Source: Serratia rubidaea (lineage in GTDB: Bacteria; Pseudomonadota; Gammaproteobacteria; Enterobacterales; Enterobacteriaceae). Taken from it: 64,000 nucleotides of DNA. Positions within the stretch are counted from its first letter, which is position 1, and each line of letters begins with the position of its first letter. The notes beneath the pieces were generated by a model. That model saw nothing but the letters and a program-made list of their open reading frames with translations, was not told the DNA's origin and did no database searches. Location of the stretch: contig LR590463.1 in NCBI GenBank assembly GCA_901472405.1, forward strand, positions 558,001-622,000. The letters run 5' to 3'. The translations under genes were made by a program, and so were the position numbers. Positions 30,902-41,019 of the stretch are shown here, piece after piece.

Positions 30902-31273
30902 ATGAAATATTATGCAAAAGTTATCTCATTGAGTGATAATATTGAAGAGGAAGTTTTATTGTCTTTAGGAGAAAAGGAACTTTGCTGCTTTATAGATAGT
31001 GCTCCATACAAACTCGTTGAAGGCTGCGTTTATCTCATTGATCTAAATTTATCTTTTGTCGATGATGAATCAATGGTCGAGTCGGAAGATAAAAAAATAT
31101 CCATAAAGAGAATAGATGATGGTTTTTCATATGAAATAGTCGGGTTTGTGTCAGAAAACAAATTAATTACAGATGGTGTTATTTTTGATGATGAGTTATT
31201 ACTTGACTATGTGTATCTTGATTCAAATTATGTAAAGGTTACGCCAGACAGAATTGGTGTTTCTTTTTTATAG
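30902..31273 (+). CDS. candidate immunity protein for displaced tip 3
   Basis: 123 residues, strongly AT-rich and acidic, no signal peptide or recognised domain. It begins three bases after the stop of tip 3. It shares the toxin-immunity spacing of the other modules. Intact, in contrast to its broken toxin. Confidence 0.72.
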   Translation: MKYYAKVISLSDNIEEEVLLSLGEKELCCFIDSAPYKLVEGCVYLIDLNLSFVDDESMVESEDKKISIKRIDDGFSYEIVGFVSENKLITDGVIFDDELLLDYVYLDSNYVKVTPDRIGVSFL

Positions 31274-31375
31274 GTGGTTAAAAATAGCCGAAAGTGTTCC
31301 ATAATTCTTCTGGATATTTTATTTAACTAAGAGCCTCTTGCTAAACCTAGTTGAGCACCTTTTCGGGTCTACAGA

Positions 31376-31634
31376 CAGCTGGAGCTACGAGCCGGACAGC
31401 CCGTGGACGCCGCTAGCGGCCATCGAGCAGGCGGGGGAGAGTTGGCAGGCGGATATCTTCTGACTGCACAGCGAGCAGAACGGCGCGCCGCTGGAGGTGA
31501 CGGACGGCGAGGGCGGGCTGCGCTGGTCGGGGGATTACGACACCTTCGGTAGGCTGCAGGGACAGACGGCGGCGGGCATCATGCAGCGCCGGGGCGCGGC
31601 CTATGAGCAGCCGCTGTGCTACGCCAGACAATAT
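31376..31634 (+). pseudogene. Rhs core debris
   Basis: About 260 bases matching 26636-26895 of the main rhs gene, with more differences than the first duplicate and an in-frame TGA in place of a tryptophan codon (near 31463). No tip follows; the sequence then passes into the tpsB end. It marks the right edge of the Rhs region. Confidence 0.88.
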
Positions 31635-31707
31635 CGGTTGTCTTCGCTTTACCCGTCGTTGATCATTATCCTTCCGGCGTCAGGCTATGACGTCAGTATT
31701 ACGACGC

Positions 31708-33378
31708 TTAAAACTGCCACTGCAGGGTGAAGCCGAGGTTAACCGGGCTGGTGTCGAACCCCTTGGGTTTGGCGAGCGGCGCGCCGACAAAGGCGTCGTA
31801 GCTGACCCGGCCGATCCGACCTCTGAGGCCGAGCACGCCGCCCGCCAGATGCCCGCGGGAAAAATCGTTATCGCCGCCGCTCACCCGGCCGTAGTCCATC
31901 CCCAGGTACAGCTGCTGATTATATTTGGGCAGATTCAGGTTCAGGTCGTTGCGCAGCACGTAGCCGCGGTTGGCCGACAGGTTGTATTCGCCGTCGAAAC
32001 CGCGCACCGTCCAGCGGTTGCCGATGCTGAACTGATCCTGCGTCGCCAGGCGGTCGCGGCTGTGCTGCTGCTGATAGCGCGGCTGATAGCTCATTGACTG
32101 CCCGAGCAGAATAAACGGCACGGAGGCGCTGATATCCAGATTGACGGCGCGGCTGTGCGGGCTGGCGGCGGCCTGCTGCCTGGCGCCGAACCAGGAGGTG
32201 TTGCGCTGGTAGCTGACCATCGCGTCGACGATGGAGCGGCCGATATAGTGGCGGTGATTCAGCCTGACGACCGCTTTGGTGACCTTGCGCTCCCGAATGC
32301 CCAGCTTGATGTCATTGACAAAATAACTGGCGTCGTTTTTTAACAGCTGAACGCTGGCCGTGGTTTTCTGGCTGGCGTTGCGGTACAGCAGGCGGTTGAC
32401 CTTCAGGCTCAGGTTGCGGCTTTTGCCCTGATACTGCAGGTCGGCCCAGGTGCCGCTGATCCGCTGCAGATATTCACTGCGGCTGGCGTACATATCCAGT
32501 GACCAGAAGCCATAAGGCACCGAATAGTACAGCGAGCGGTTTTTGGAGTTGCGCCACTTTTGCCCCGCCAGATCGCGGCCAAAGGAGACATAAAACAGAT
32601 CGTTCAGCGAGGTCGGGTTATCCAGATAGAACGCCATACCGCCCTGATAGCGCCCGGTATAGCGGCTGCCGGCGTCGTCGAACCAGCCGCCGACCCGCCA
32701 GAAAGAAGGCTGGCTGCGTGCGATCTCGATATCGGTTTCCCCCTCACGTTCCCCGGGGCGCAGAACCACGTTGGCGTCGGCGCCGGGAATACGCTGGATA
32801 TTCTCCAGCCCCTGCTCAATGGCGCGTAAATCCAGAATATCGCCCTTATGGTCCGGGAAGGTGGTGTACAGGTTGGCGTATTTATCGCTGTCTTCGCTGA
32901 AGGCGATATTGCCGACTACGCCGGGTAAAATAGTCAGCGTCAGCACGCCGGCGTTGAGATCCTGCCGGGGTGCCACCACGCGGGTGGTGATGTAGCCGTG
33001 GCGGATAAGCTTGTTTTGCAGGGCGGCGGCCAGCGTGCGGACCCCCTGAATGCCGAGGCAGCGCCCCTCGGCCTGGGCGCTGAGTTTACGCAGCGGCAGC
33101 CAGTGCGGAATTTTATCGTCTTTATTCAGTATTACCTGCGCAATCGCGAAGCAGTTGGCCTCCTGGGGGAAGTTTATCTGCGTACTCTTCGCCTCGCCGC
33201 TGTCGGATGCGCGCACGTCTTTCCCCTGCGTTTCCAACTGGCTGTAGCGCGCTTTTTCCTGTTCCTGCTGATGGCTGCTCTGCTGTTCCATCAACCGTCC
33301 GCTTTCCGCACCCTGAGCAAGGGGAATAAAAAAGGCCAATAGCAGGGGAGCGGAAAAATAAACGCGCATGTTGTTCAT
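31708..33378 (-). CDS. two-partner secretion transporter TpsB (ShlB/FhaC family)
   Basis: A 556-residue outer-membrane transporter. Signal peptide ending near AQG, an N-terminal helix-rich linker, POTRA domains (about 75-230), then a 16-strand barrel with the conserved loop motif around RWTVRGFDGE and a C-terminal WQF ending in phenylalanine. It translocates the TpsA protein encoded just upstream. An alternative start three codons later (33369) is possible. The gene order A then B is the reverse of shlBA. Confidence 0.92.
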   Translation of the reverse strand: MNNMRVYFSAPLLLAFFIPLAQGAESGRLMEQQSSHQQEQEKARYSQLETQGKDVRASDSGEAKSTQINFPQEANCFAIAQVILNKDDKIPHWLPLRKLSAQAEGRCLGIQGVRTLAAALQNKLIRHGYITTRVVAPRQDLNAGVLTLTILPGVVGNIAFSEDSDKYANLYTTFPDHKGDILDLRAIEQGLENIQRIPGADANVVLRPGEREGETDIEIARSQPSFWRVGGWFDDAGSRYTGRYQGGMAFYLDNPTSLNDLFYVSFGRDLAGQKWRNSKNRSLYYSVPYGFWSLDMYASRSEYLQRISGTWADLQYQGKSRNLSLKVNRLLYRNASQKTTASVQLLKNDASYFVNDIKLGIRERKVTKAVVRLNHRHYIGRSIVDAMVSYQRNTSWFGARQQAAASPHSRAVNLDISASVPFILLGQSMSYQPRYQQQHSRDRLATQDQFSIGNRWTVRGFDGEYNLSANRGYVLRNDLNLNLPKYNQQLYLGMDYGRVSGGDNDFSRGHLAGGVLGLRGRIGRVSYDAFVGAPLAKPKGFDTSPVNLGFTLQWQF

Positions 33379-33485
33379 ATCCTTTTGTACTTTTAGAGCA
33401 TCCGTGCGCCATCTGGCGGCCTGTTGTCGCGGGAGTGCGTCGCCCGACGAAAATATTGAGGTAGCGTTGGGGCTGGGGTTCGCAA

Positions 33486-33506
33486 GGCGGCCTCAACGAG
33501 GCCGCC
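33486..33506 (-). terminator. hairpin between tpsA and tpsB
   Basis: A perfect 9-bp stem (GGCGGCCTC / GAGGCCGCC) with a 3-base loop, just after the tpsA stop on the minus strand. The U tract is poor. Probably a partial terminator that keeps the transporter below the exoprotein, or an mRNA 3' end stabiliser. Confidence 0.6.
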
Positions 33507-33521
33507 TGCGTTGATGGACGC

Positions 33522-35651
33522 TTATTTGTGAATGGTGATATTGCCGTTCACTGCGCCGCTGTTGGTGAAGGTGCCGGACTTGTCCAGCACCAGTTCAACG
33601 CCGTTAGGGCTGTCGACCAGCGCATTTTTGTGGTTGGTAAAACTGCGGCTGTTAATCACCGTTTTACCGTTGGCGGAGGCCAGCGTACCGTAGTTGGCAA
33701 CGCCGCCTTTCTCGATGTCAATGCGGATACCCTCTTTGCCGCTCAGCTTGCCGCGGTGGGCGTAACCGCTGCTCAGCGCCAGCGTCGCTTCGCCTTCGGC
33801 ATTGATTTCGCCGCCGGTGTTGGTGAGCGTACGGGCGTCAATCACTACGTCTTCAGCCGCGTTGATCAGGCCAGTGCTGTTATTGAGCGTTGCAGCGCGC
33901 ATCATGATGCTGCCGTCGCTTTCAATCAGGCCGCCGACGTTGCTCAGGGTTGAAGAGGCGTGGGTGATAATGTTGCCCTTGGAGATAATTTTCCCTTTGC
34001 CGTTGCTGATGGAACTGGCAACCAGCGTCATACCGCCCTTACCGCTGAACAGCCCGGCTTCGTCGGTGTTTCTGGCGTTGTTGGTATTAATGATGCTGCT
34101 GCCGTTGGCGTTGATATTCAGGTGGTTGTCAGCCATGATGCGCCCGGTGCTGTTATTGACGCCGAGGCTGTGGATCGAGACATCGTTACCGCCGCGAATG
34201 ACGCCGGACTGGTTGTTCAGCGCGCGTTGGTGGGTATTAATCGTCACGTTTTCCGTCGACTGAATGACGCCGGCGTTATTTGTCAGCGTGCCGGTGTCCA
34301 GGGTCAGTTCACAGCAGGCCTCAATGCTGCCGCGGGTATTATTCAGGTGGTAGCCGCCGGTATTAATATCAATGCCGCCCAGCTCACTTTTGATCATGCC
34401 GCCGGTGTTATTCAGGCTGTTAGAGGAAATAACGACGCCCTCTTTGCCGTGGATAACGCCGCTGATGTTATCCAGCGTTCGGTTAAAACCGTAATGGTAA
34501 GGATCGTGACGCATATTAACGGTGCCCTGGCTGTGAACCTTGCCGTTTCTATTGTCGATGTGGCCACTGACGAGGTTGATATCGCCATCCGCCAGCAGTT
34601 CGCCGCCGACGTTGTTCAGCTTGCTCTTGGCCAGATTGATGTTGAGATCGTTGCCGGCGCTGATCACGCCGTTTGCCGTGTTGTTTAACGCGCGGCCGCT
34701 GGCGTAGTAGTAACCGGCATGACGATTGCGTCCCCGCGTGGTGTCGATATTGACGTCATGGTGTGCGGAGATGACGCCTTTGTTTTCCAGCACGCCGTCG
34801 GTGGTGATGTTGAGGTCGCCTGTCATGGCGCCGATGGTGCCGGCGTTACGAACCCCGACGCCATGGTCGGTGCTGACCAGCGTAATTTTATTGGCGTACA
34901 TCCCGCCTAGTTTGGCGACGTCGATGCTGATTGCCGGCTTGACGCCGCCCGGCGTCAGCTCATTGATCTGCGTATTGTCCGCGTTGACGTTGTTGCGTCC
35001 GGCGGTGATTTTCAGATCCTTGGCGACGATATCGGCGTTAATCTGCACCGCGCGCGCAATGATATCGGTATAGTCGGCATCGGTGGTGTTCAGGCCGTCG
35101 CCATTGATGATCACGCGGCCTTTATCCACGGTGTAGCCCAGCAGTGTGCCGTTGGCGACCTGGGCTTTACCGGTGGTCAGGGTGGCGCGGTCGGCGTTGA
35201 TAAAGCCGCAGCCGCTGCAGGTGATGCCCGACGGGTTGGCGACAATCACCTGCGCCTTATCACCGGCGACTTCGATCAGGCCGTTCAACTGGCTGGCGCG
35301 GGTGGAGTTGACTTCGTTCAGGATGATGGAGGCGGAGCCGCCGGCCAGGTTGGCGTTACCGGCAATGTTACCGGCCAGCTGTGAGGTGGAGCCGGCGGCG
35401 CTGTTATTGAGCACTACGCCGCCGCGGTTAACGTCGAATTCCGAATAGATATTGTGAGAAACCCCGCCTTTACCCGCGGCGTTGATGTCGATAATGGTGC
35501 TGCCGTTGGCGCCGGCGCTGACGGAAGGGCCGCCGTTAATCGGCGCCGACGGCGTGATGGCCGCATGGGCGACCGCGCCCCAGGAAAGCAGACTGAAAAA
35601 ACAAATCGGGGATAATTTGGCAATCAGCTGTTTTTTGGATTTTCTATTCAT
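33522..35651 (-). CDS. short filamentous-haemagglutinin-like exoprotein TpsA
   Basis: A 709-residue secreted protein from ATG 35649-35651. A long, basic signal region (MNRKSKKQL, cleavage near AHA) leads into a TPS domain: SHNIYSEFDVNRGGVVLNNS and IVANPSGITCSGCGFIN, the NPNG-type motif that marks substrates of FhaC/ShlB transporters. The rest is a repetitive beta-helix with many NNTGG- and NNSG-type turns. Haemolysins and FHA are two to five times longer. There is no C-terminal toxin or CdiA VENN motif, so it is probably an adhesin-like rod rather than a toxin. Confidence 0.88.
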   Translation of the reverse strand: MNRKSKKQLIAKLSPICFFSLLSWGAVAHAAITPSAPINGGPSVSAGANGSTIIDINAAGKGGVSHNIYSEFDVNRGGVVLNNSAAGSTSQLAGNIAGNANLAGGSASIILNEVNSTRASQLNGLIEVAGDKAQVIVANPSGITCSGCGFINADRATLTTGKAQVANGTLLGYTVDKGRVIINGDGLNTTDADYTDIIARAVQINADIVAKDLKITAGRNNVNADNTQINELTPGGVKPAISIDVAKLGGMYANKITLVSTDHGVGVRNAGTIGAMTGDLNITTDGVLENKGVISAHHDVNIDTTRGRNRHAGYYYASGRALNNTANGVISAGNDLNINLAKSKLNNVGGELLADGDINLVSGHIDNRNGKVHSQGTVNMRHDPYHYGFNRTLDNISGVIHGKEGVVISSNSLNNTGGMIKSELGGIDINTGGYHLNNTRGSIEACCELTLDTGTLTNNAGVIQSTENVTINTHQRALNNQSGVIRGGNDVSIHSLGVNNSTGRIMADNHLNINANGSSIINTNNARNTDEAGLFSGKGGMTLVASSISNGKGKIISKGNIITHASSTLSNVGGLIESDGSIMMRAATLNNSTGLINAAEDVVIDARTLTNTGGEINAEGEATLALSSGYAHRGKLSGKEGIRIDIEKGGVANYGTLASANGKTVINSRSFTNHKNALVDSPNGVELVLDKSGTFTNSGAVNGNITIHK

Positions 35652-35980
35652 TAGAAAATATTTCCTCATCCATAATAAATAATTTATATACAACCTGTAT
35701 TTAAATGTAGGTTGTATATTCATGTGGGATATATAAATGTGGGTCCTTGCCTGATTAATATCAGCCGATGGATTATACCCGTGAGAATAATTGATGTAAC
35801 TGGAGGGTAAATAAATCAGTGTGTTCTTGTTTTTTACTGCGAATGTTACTTGTTTGTTTTAATGCTGCTATTATTCCGTGCGGAGAATAAAAAGGGTGCG
35901 GTCTTTATATTTCAGCGTTGCGTTAATGCGCCATGCATTTTATTTCTTGCGTATTCTCAACGTAAATGCCGGCGTGGGCG
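35652..35980. other. tpsA upstream region
   Basis: An AT-rich gap of 329 bases between the tpsA start and the end of the AraC-type gene, which is transcribed towards it. It holds a long inverted repeat (35686-35719, listed separately) and presumably the tpsA promoter. I see no gene in it. Confidence 0.5.
35686..35719. repeat. 11-bp perfect inverted repeat upstream of tpsA
   Basis: ATATACAACCT and AGGTTGTATAT, separated by a 12-base AT-rich spacer that is itself nearly palindromic (ATTTAAAT). It sits 35 bases before the tpsA start. It is either an operator for a dimeric regulator or a leader hairpin near the ribosome site. Confidence 0.7.
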
Positions 35981-36748
35981 TTAGCACCGCAGCGCCATAT
36001 AGGCGCGCGGCGCGCTGCCGGTCATGGTTTTGAAGAACGTGGCGAAGGCGCTGTCGCTGGCGAAGGCCAGCCGGGCGGCGACCTCGCACTGGCGATGGCC
36101 GGCGGCCAGCAGTTCGATGGCGCTAATCAGCCGCCACTGCTGTCGCCATTGCTGGTAGCTCAGCCCGGTTTCCCGGCGGAAAATGCGGCTGATGGTCTTC
36201 TCCGAGGCGCCGACGTAGCGCGCCAGCTCATACAGCGGCGGCAGCGTTTCCAGGCCGGCCAGATGGCGCAGACGCCGGTCGGCGGGCAGCGGCAGCAGGG
36301 TCAGTTCACGCGGCGCCTGCGCGATCTCATCCAGACAGACCGCCAGAATATTGGCGGCGGGCCCCTGCCGCCAGTCGGTGTCGAAGCCGGCGAGGGCGAT
36401 GCGCTCCAGAGCGGCGCGCAGCAGCGGCGTTGCCGCCAGCACCGTCAGCCCCGCCGGCAGGCCGGGATAACGCGCCTCATCGAGATACACCGAGCGGTAG
36501 CCGACGACGCCGCTGACCTGCACGCGGTGCTCCACCCGCGGCGGGATCCAGGCGATGCGCGCCGGCGGCAGCAGGCAGATGCTGTTATGCAACGTGATGC
36601 GCATGCTGCCCTGCTGGCTGAACAGCAGCTGCCCCATACCGTGCTGGTGCGGGCCGGAGTCGTGCCGCGCCAGTTCGGCGGCGATGCCCAGCACGCTATT
36701 GTCGAGCGTATCCGGGTCAAAACTGTCCTGGGCGCTGAGCCACGTCAT
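35981..36748 (-). CDS. AraC-family regulator, NimR-like
   Basis: 255 residues: an N-terminal cupin-like sensor (HQHGMGQLLF) and a C-terminal AraC helix-turn-helix pair (LARYVGASEKTISRIFRRET, VAARLAFASDSAFATFFKTM). Start: ATG 36746-36748. It is divergent from the MFS gene at 36850, separated by about 100 bases, the arrangement of nimR/nimT-type regulator-exporter pairs. It probably controls the exporter. Confidence 0.88.
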   Translation of the reverse strand: MTWLSAQDSFDPDTLDNSVLGIAAELARHDSGPHQHGMGQLLFSQQGSMRITLHNSICLLPPARIAWIPPRVEHRVQVSGVVGYRSVYLDEARYPGLPAGLTVLAATPLLRAALERIALAGFDTDWRQGPAANILAVCLDEIAQAPRELTLLPLPADRRLRHLAGLETLPPLYELARYVGASEKTISRIFRRETGLSYQQWRQQWRLISAIELLAAGHRQCEVAARLAFASDSAFATFFKTMTGSAPRAYMALRC

Positions 36749-36849
36749 AACCTGTCCGATTTTATCAATTTTTTGTCTTTTATAGTGTAATCGGCAGCGG
36801 CGTGAAGATGCTAGTTTGTCCCCCGGTTTTTGATAAGGGGGAAGAGGCG

Positions 36850-38021
36850 ATGCAACGCAAACTGACGCTGACGCTGGCGACCGTAATGATGATGTTTCCC
36901 CAGCTGGCGGAAACGATTTACAGCCCGGCGCTAACGCATATCGCCGCCGGGTTCCGGGTGAGTGCGGAAATGGCGGCGCAAACCCTGTCGTGTTATTTCT
37001 TTGCCTTTGCCGTCGGCGTGGTGGTGTGGGGATATTTGTGCGACCTGATCGGCCGTCGCCCCACGATGCTGGCCGGGCTGACGCTGTATCTGCTGGCGTC
37101 ACTGGCGGCGCTGTTCAGCGCCAGCTTCAGCATGCTGCTGGCGGCGCGTATCGTCGCAGCCTTTGGCGCGGCGGTAGGTTCGGTCGGCACCCAGACCGTC
37201 ATCCGCGACCGTTTCGACGGCGGACAGCTGGCGCGGGTGTTCTCGCTGATGGGGATTGCCATGGCGCTCAGCCCGGCAATCGGCGTACTGAGCGGCTCGC
37301 TGTTGACGTACTACCGCGGCTATCAGGGCGTATTCGGCGCGCTGGCGCTGCTGGCGGCGCTGTTGCTGGCCTATGCGGCCTGGCGGCTGCCGGAAACCCG
37401 GCCGCCGCAGGTGGCGCAACGTGCGTTTTTCGCCACGCTGGGGCGCATGGTGCAGGATGCCGATATCTGGCGCAGCGCGCTGCTGGTGGCGCTGTTCAAT
37501 CTGTGCATGTTCAGTTATTACCAGCTGGCGCCGTTCCGCTTTGCGGCGCTGGCGCTGCCGGCGCAGTGGTTCGGCTACAGCGCTTGGTATTGGCGGCGGG
37601 AGCGGGCGTCGGCGCGGCATGCAATAAGCGGCTGTTGGCCGCCGGCTGGCGCTTTGACGCGCTGCTGATGTTGGCGTGCGCGCTGTCGCTGGGCGGCGGC
37701 GTGCTGGTATGGCTGCTGGAGGCGACGCGCGGCTTCGCGCTGCCGATGCTGCTGGTGGTGATGGCGTACGGCATCGCCATTCCCAATATTCTGGCGCGCG
37801 CGCTGCGTCACTATAAGGCGTGCATGGGCACCGCCGGCGCGCTGTTCGGCCTGATGTATTACTTGATGCTGGGGGCGGGGCTGGCGCTGACCGGGCTGAT
37901 GCAGCGGCCCGGCGCGGTGCTTACGCTGAGCAGCCTGTGCGCGCTGGGGCTGGCGTGGCGGCCGTGGCCGGCGGGCAGGAAGCAGGGCGAGGGAGCGCCT
38001 CGCCCTGAACGGTGCGATTAA
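36850..38021 (+). CDS. Bcr/CflA-type MFS drug transporter, one frameshift
   Basis: A proton-driven exporter with about 12 membrane helices. The N-terminal half carries GYLCDLIGRRPTMLAGLTL (MFS motif A) and an RIVAAFGAAVGSVGTQTVIRD segment typical of Bcr/CflA. One base is missing near 37582; the frame restored, it has 390 residues ending at 38021. It overlaps by four bases the convergent gene on the minus strand. Probably controlled by the divergent AraC regulator. Confidence 0.87.
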
Positions 38022-39615
38022 TTCAGCTTCGCTTTGGAGAAATCGCTGCCGTTGACGTCCACCACGTAGCCGCTGAGGTTGTTGCGGGTGGCGTAAAACA
38101 CCTTGCCGTTCGCCAGCGGCAGCCACGGGGCCTGTTTGGCAAACACTTCCTGCGCCTGCTGATAGAGTTTGCCGCGCTCGGCCGGGGTATTGACCGCAAT
38201 CGCCTGCTTGATCAGCGCATCGTACGACTTATCGCACCAGCGGGCGACGTTGGCGCCGCTCTGCACGCCGTCGCAGCCCAGCAGGGTGGCGAAGTTGTCC
38301 GGGTCGCCGTTATCCGAGACCCAGCCGTACAGCGCGCTGTGCTGCTCGCCCTTGCGCAGCCCGGCCAGATACTGCCCCCACTCCCAGGTGACGATGTTGG
38401 CTTTGACGCCCACCTGCGCCCAGTCGCTCTGAATCATCTCGGCGATGCGGCGCGAGTTGGGGTTATACGGGCGGGCGACCGGCATCGACCAGATATCGGT
38501 GGTGAAACCTTTTTCCAGCCCGGCCTGTTTCAGCAGCTCGCGCGCCTTTTGCGGGTTGTACTCGTAGCCCGGCAGCTTATCGTTGTAGCCCAGCATGCCC
38601 GGCGGCAGCAGTGAACTGGCCGGCGTGCCGCTCTCTTTAAATACCGCGGCGACGATGGCTTTTTTATCCACCGCATAGCTCAGCGCCTGGCGCACCAGCA
38701 GGTTATCAAACGGCTTTTTGGCGGTGTTGAACGCCAGATAGCCGACGTTCAGCCCGTCGATGCTGTGCAGCTGCAGGTTCTTGTCGCGCTTAATCGCTGC
38801 GAACTGCTCGGGCAGCGGCGCCGGGATAATCTGGCACTCGTTGGTTTTCAGCTTTGACAGCCGGGTTTGCGCGTCCGGGTGATGGAGAAGATCAGGTGCT
38901 TGCTGGCCACCTCGCCCTGCCAGTAGTGCGGGTTGGCGATATAGCGGATCAGTGAGTCCTGCTTGTACTGCTGCAGCGCGTAAGGACCGGTGCCGATCGG
39001 CCAGTTGTCGACGTTCTCCGGCGTGCCCTTCTTCATCATCGCGTCGGCGTATTCCGCCGACAGGATTGAGGCGAAGTCCATCGTCCAGTCGGCGAGGAAC
39101 GCCGCGTTGGGCTGGGTCAGGGTAAAGCGCACGTGGTTGTCGTCCAACACTTCCACCTTGGCGATCAGCTTGTCCAGCCCCAGGTCGGTGAAGTACTCAT
39201 AGCTGCCGCCGGACACCTTGTGATACGGGTGGTTGGGATCTTTCTGGCGCATCACCGTAAACACCACGTCTTCGGCGTTAAAGTCGCGGCTGGGGGTAAA
39301 GAATTTATTGCTGTTGAACTTCACCCCTTTGCGCAGCGTGAAGGTGTAGGTTTTACCGTCCGGGCTGATGGTCCAGTCGGTCGCCAGCGAAGGGGCGGGC
39401 GTTTTGTCGCTGCCGCGCAGCGTCACCAGGCGGTTGTACAGCATCTGCGAGGTGGCGATAAAGGTCGGACCGGAGGTGGACAGCTGCGGGTTGAAGGACT
39501 CCGGCGAGGCGACGGTGCAGTAAATCAGCGTATCAGAGGCGGCCAGCGCGTTATTGGCCGACAGCAGGCCGGCGCCTGCCAGCAACAGGCCCAGGGTGGT
39601 TGGTGTTAATCGCAT
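38018..39615 (-). CDS. DppA-like peptide ABC transporter binding protein, one frameshift
   Basis: A periplasmic solute-binding protein of family 5. Signal peptide from ATG 39613-39615 ending near ALA; typical segments TWTISPDGKTYTFTLRKGV-like and GTGPYALQQY. One base is missing in the C/G run near 38877; corrected length 532 residues (DppA 535). The cysteine-containing LGCDGV and ARWCDKSYD match the dipeptide/haem-binding DppA group. It stands alone without permease or ATPase genes, so it probably feeds a transporter encoded elsewhere. Confidence 0.88.
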
Positions 39616-39755
39616 ACCGATGATGATCCTCTGAGTGATGGCGGCCGTACGTCGGCCGCAAAATAGGGGCGGCGCGTCAGCGCGCCACTCCATGATTAAA
39701 GTACTCAGATCGGGGATTCGTCAAAGCCTGTTTGCGGCGGCGACGCTGCCAGCGC

Positions 39756-40712
39756 TCAGCTCAGGGCAGCAAAGCGTGCGCGGATCTCCGCTTCCGGCAG
39801 GTCAATGCCGATAAACACCAGCGTGCTCTGGCGCGTCTCGTCCGGCTGCCAGTCGCGGTCCCAGTCGGCGTTATACAGCCGCTGCACGCCCTGGAACAGC
39901 AGGCGGCGCGGTTCGTCCTTGATCGATAAAATGCCCTTGTAGCGCAGCAGGTTGTCGGCGAACTGCAGCAGCAGCTCCTCCATCACCGCGGAGATCTGCG
40001 CCAGTTCCAGCGGCGGCTGGTGGTAGAGCACGATCGAGTGAATGCTGTTCTGCGGCTCGGCGATGCGGCGGAACACCGGCTTGCTCAGATTCAGCCGGTC
40101 GTTCAGCACGAAGCCTTCAATATCGAACAGCAGCGTGAGATCGATATCGCCGTGCAGCGCCAGGTGCACCGGCGCGCGGGCGTTGATGCGCTGCAGGCGC
40201 TGGATCAGCGCCTCGCTGTCGCCGGCGACGTCGGTTTTGCTCAGCAGAATGCGGTCGGCATAGCCTACCTGCGACTGCGCGATGCTGTACTGATCCAGCT
40301 GCTGCCCGGCGTGCACCGCATCCACCAGCGTGATGATGCCGTCCAGCAGAAAGCGTTCGCAGATTGTCGGGTGGGCGAAGAAGGTCTGGGCGATCGGGCC
40401 GGGGTCCGCCATGCCGGTGCATTCGATAATCAGCCGGTCGAAGGCCAGCTCGCCGCGGTCGAGGCCGTCCAGCAGGTCGAGCAGCGCGTCCTCCAGCTCA
40501 TTGGCGCGGCTGCAGCAGATGCAGCCGTTGCTCAGCGTGGTGATGCGGCTGGCGCGATCGCCGATCAGCGCGTTGTCGATCGGCACTTCGCCGAACTCGT
40601 TTTCAATCACCGCGATGCGGTGGCCGTGGTCGGCCTGCAGGATATGGCGCAACAGGGTGGTTTTACCGGCGCCCAGAAAGCCGGTCAGAATGGTGACTGC
40701 GATGGGTTTCAT
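39756..40712 (-). CDS. yjiA: G3E-family GTPase YjiA (CobW-like)
   Basis: 318 residues. P-loop GFLGAGKTTL at about residues 11-20, the CxCC metal-binding motif in GCICCS (about 64-69), SKTDVAG as the guanine-recognition motif, and a C-terminal CobW domain. G3E GTPases of this type act as metallochaperones. It ends the btsT-yjiX-yjiA operon, the same order as in E. coli. Confidence 0.93.
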   Translation of the reverse strand: MKPIAVTILTGFLGAGKTTLLRHILQADHGHRIAVIENEFGEVPIDNALIGDRASRITTLSNGCICCSRANELEDALLDLLDGLDRGELAFDRLIIECTGMADPGPIAQTFFAHPTICERFLLDGIITLVDAVHAGQQLDQYSIAQSQVGYADRILLSKTDVAGDSEALIQRLQRINARAPVHLALHGDIDLTLLFDIEGFVLNDRLNLSKPVFRRIAEPQNSIHSIVLYHQPPLELAQISAVMEELLLQFADNLLRYKGILSIKDEPRRLLFQGVQRLYNADWDRDWQPDETRQSTLVFIGIDLPEAEIRARFAALS

Positions 40713-40735
40713 TGCGGGTCCTTAATGCTCGGGGC

Positions 40736-40939
40736 CTAGCAGCAGCGCATGCCGCCTTTGCCGTCGCCGCCGTAGCGCGCTTGCTGGCGCTCGCGGAAGA
40801 ATTCTTTGTAGCTCATTACCGGTTTGTCCGGATGGTTGTCCTGCATATGCTGGACGTAGGTGTCGTAGTCCGGCACGCCGACCAGCATCCGCGCCGCCTG
40901 TCCCAGATATTTTCCCGCCTGACCAAGATTGCCGAACAT
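40736..40939 (-). CDS. yjiX: small YjiX/YbdD family protein
   Basis: 67 residues, starting at ATG 40937-40939 and ending in GGMRCC. The family pattern ([28 protein letters not shown]) is clear. YjiX/YbdD proteins accompany CstA/BtsT pyruvate transporters and have been linked to their function. It lies between btsT and yjiA in the same direction. Confidence 0.93.
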   Translation of the reverse strand: MFGNLGQAGKYLGQAARMLVGVPDYDTYVQHMQDNHPDKPVMSYKEFFRERQQARYGGDGKGGMRCC

Positions 40940-41019
40940 GATTGTACTCCCGGAAAACGTGGATAACGGGCGCCGCATGCAGCGCCCGTGACTTACTCTA
41001 TTATGCAGGCAAATTGCCG

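Noticed and set aside
27431-31707. Insertion sequences or a prophage inside the Rhs region
   Set aside because: No transposase, integrase or terminal inverted repeats were found. The structure is explained by tip duplication and displacement.
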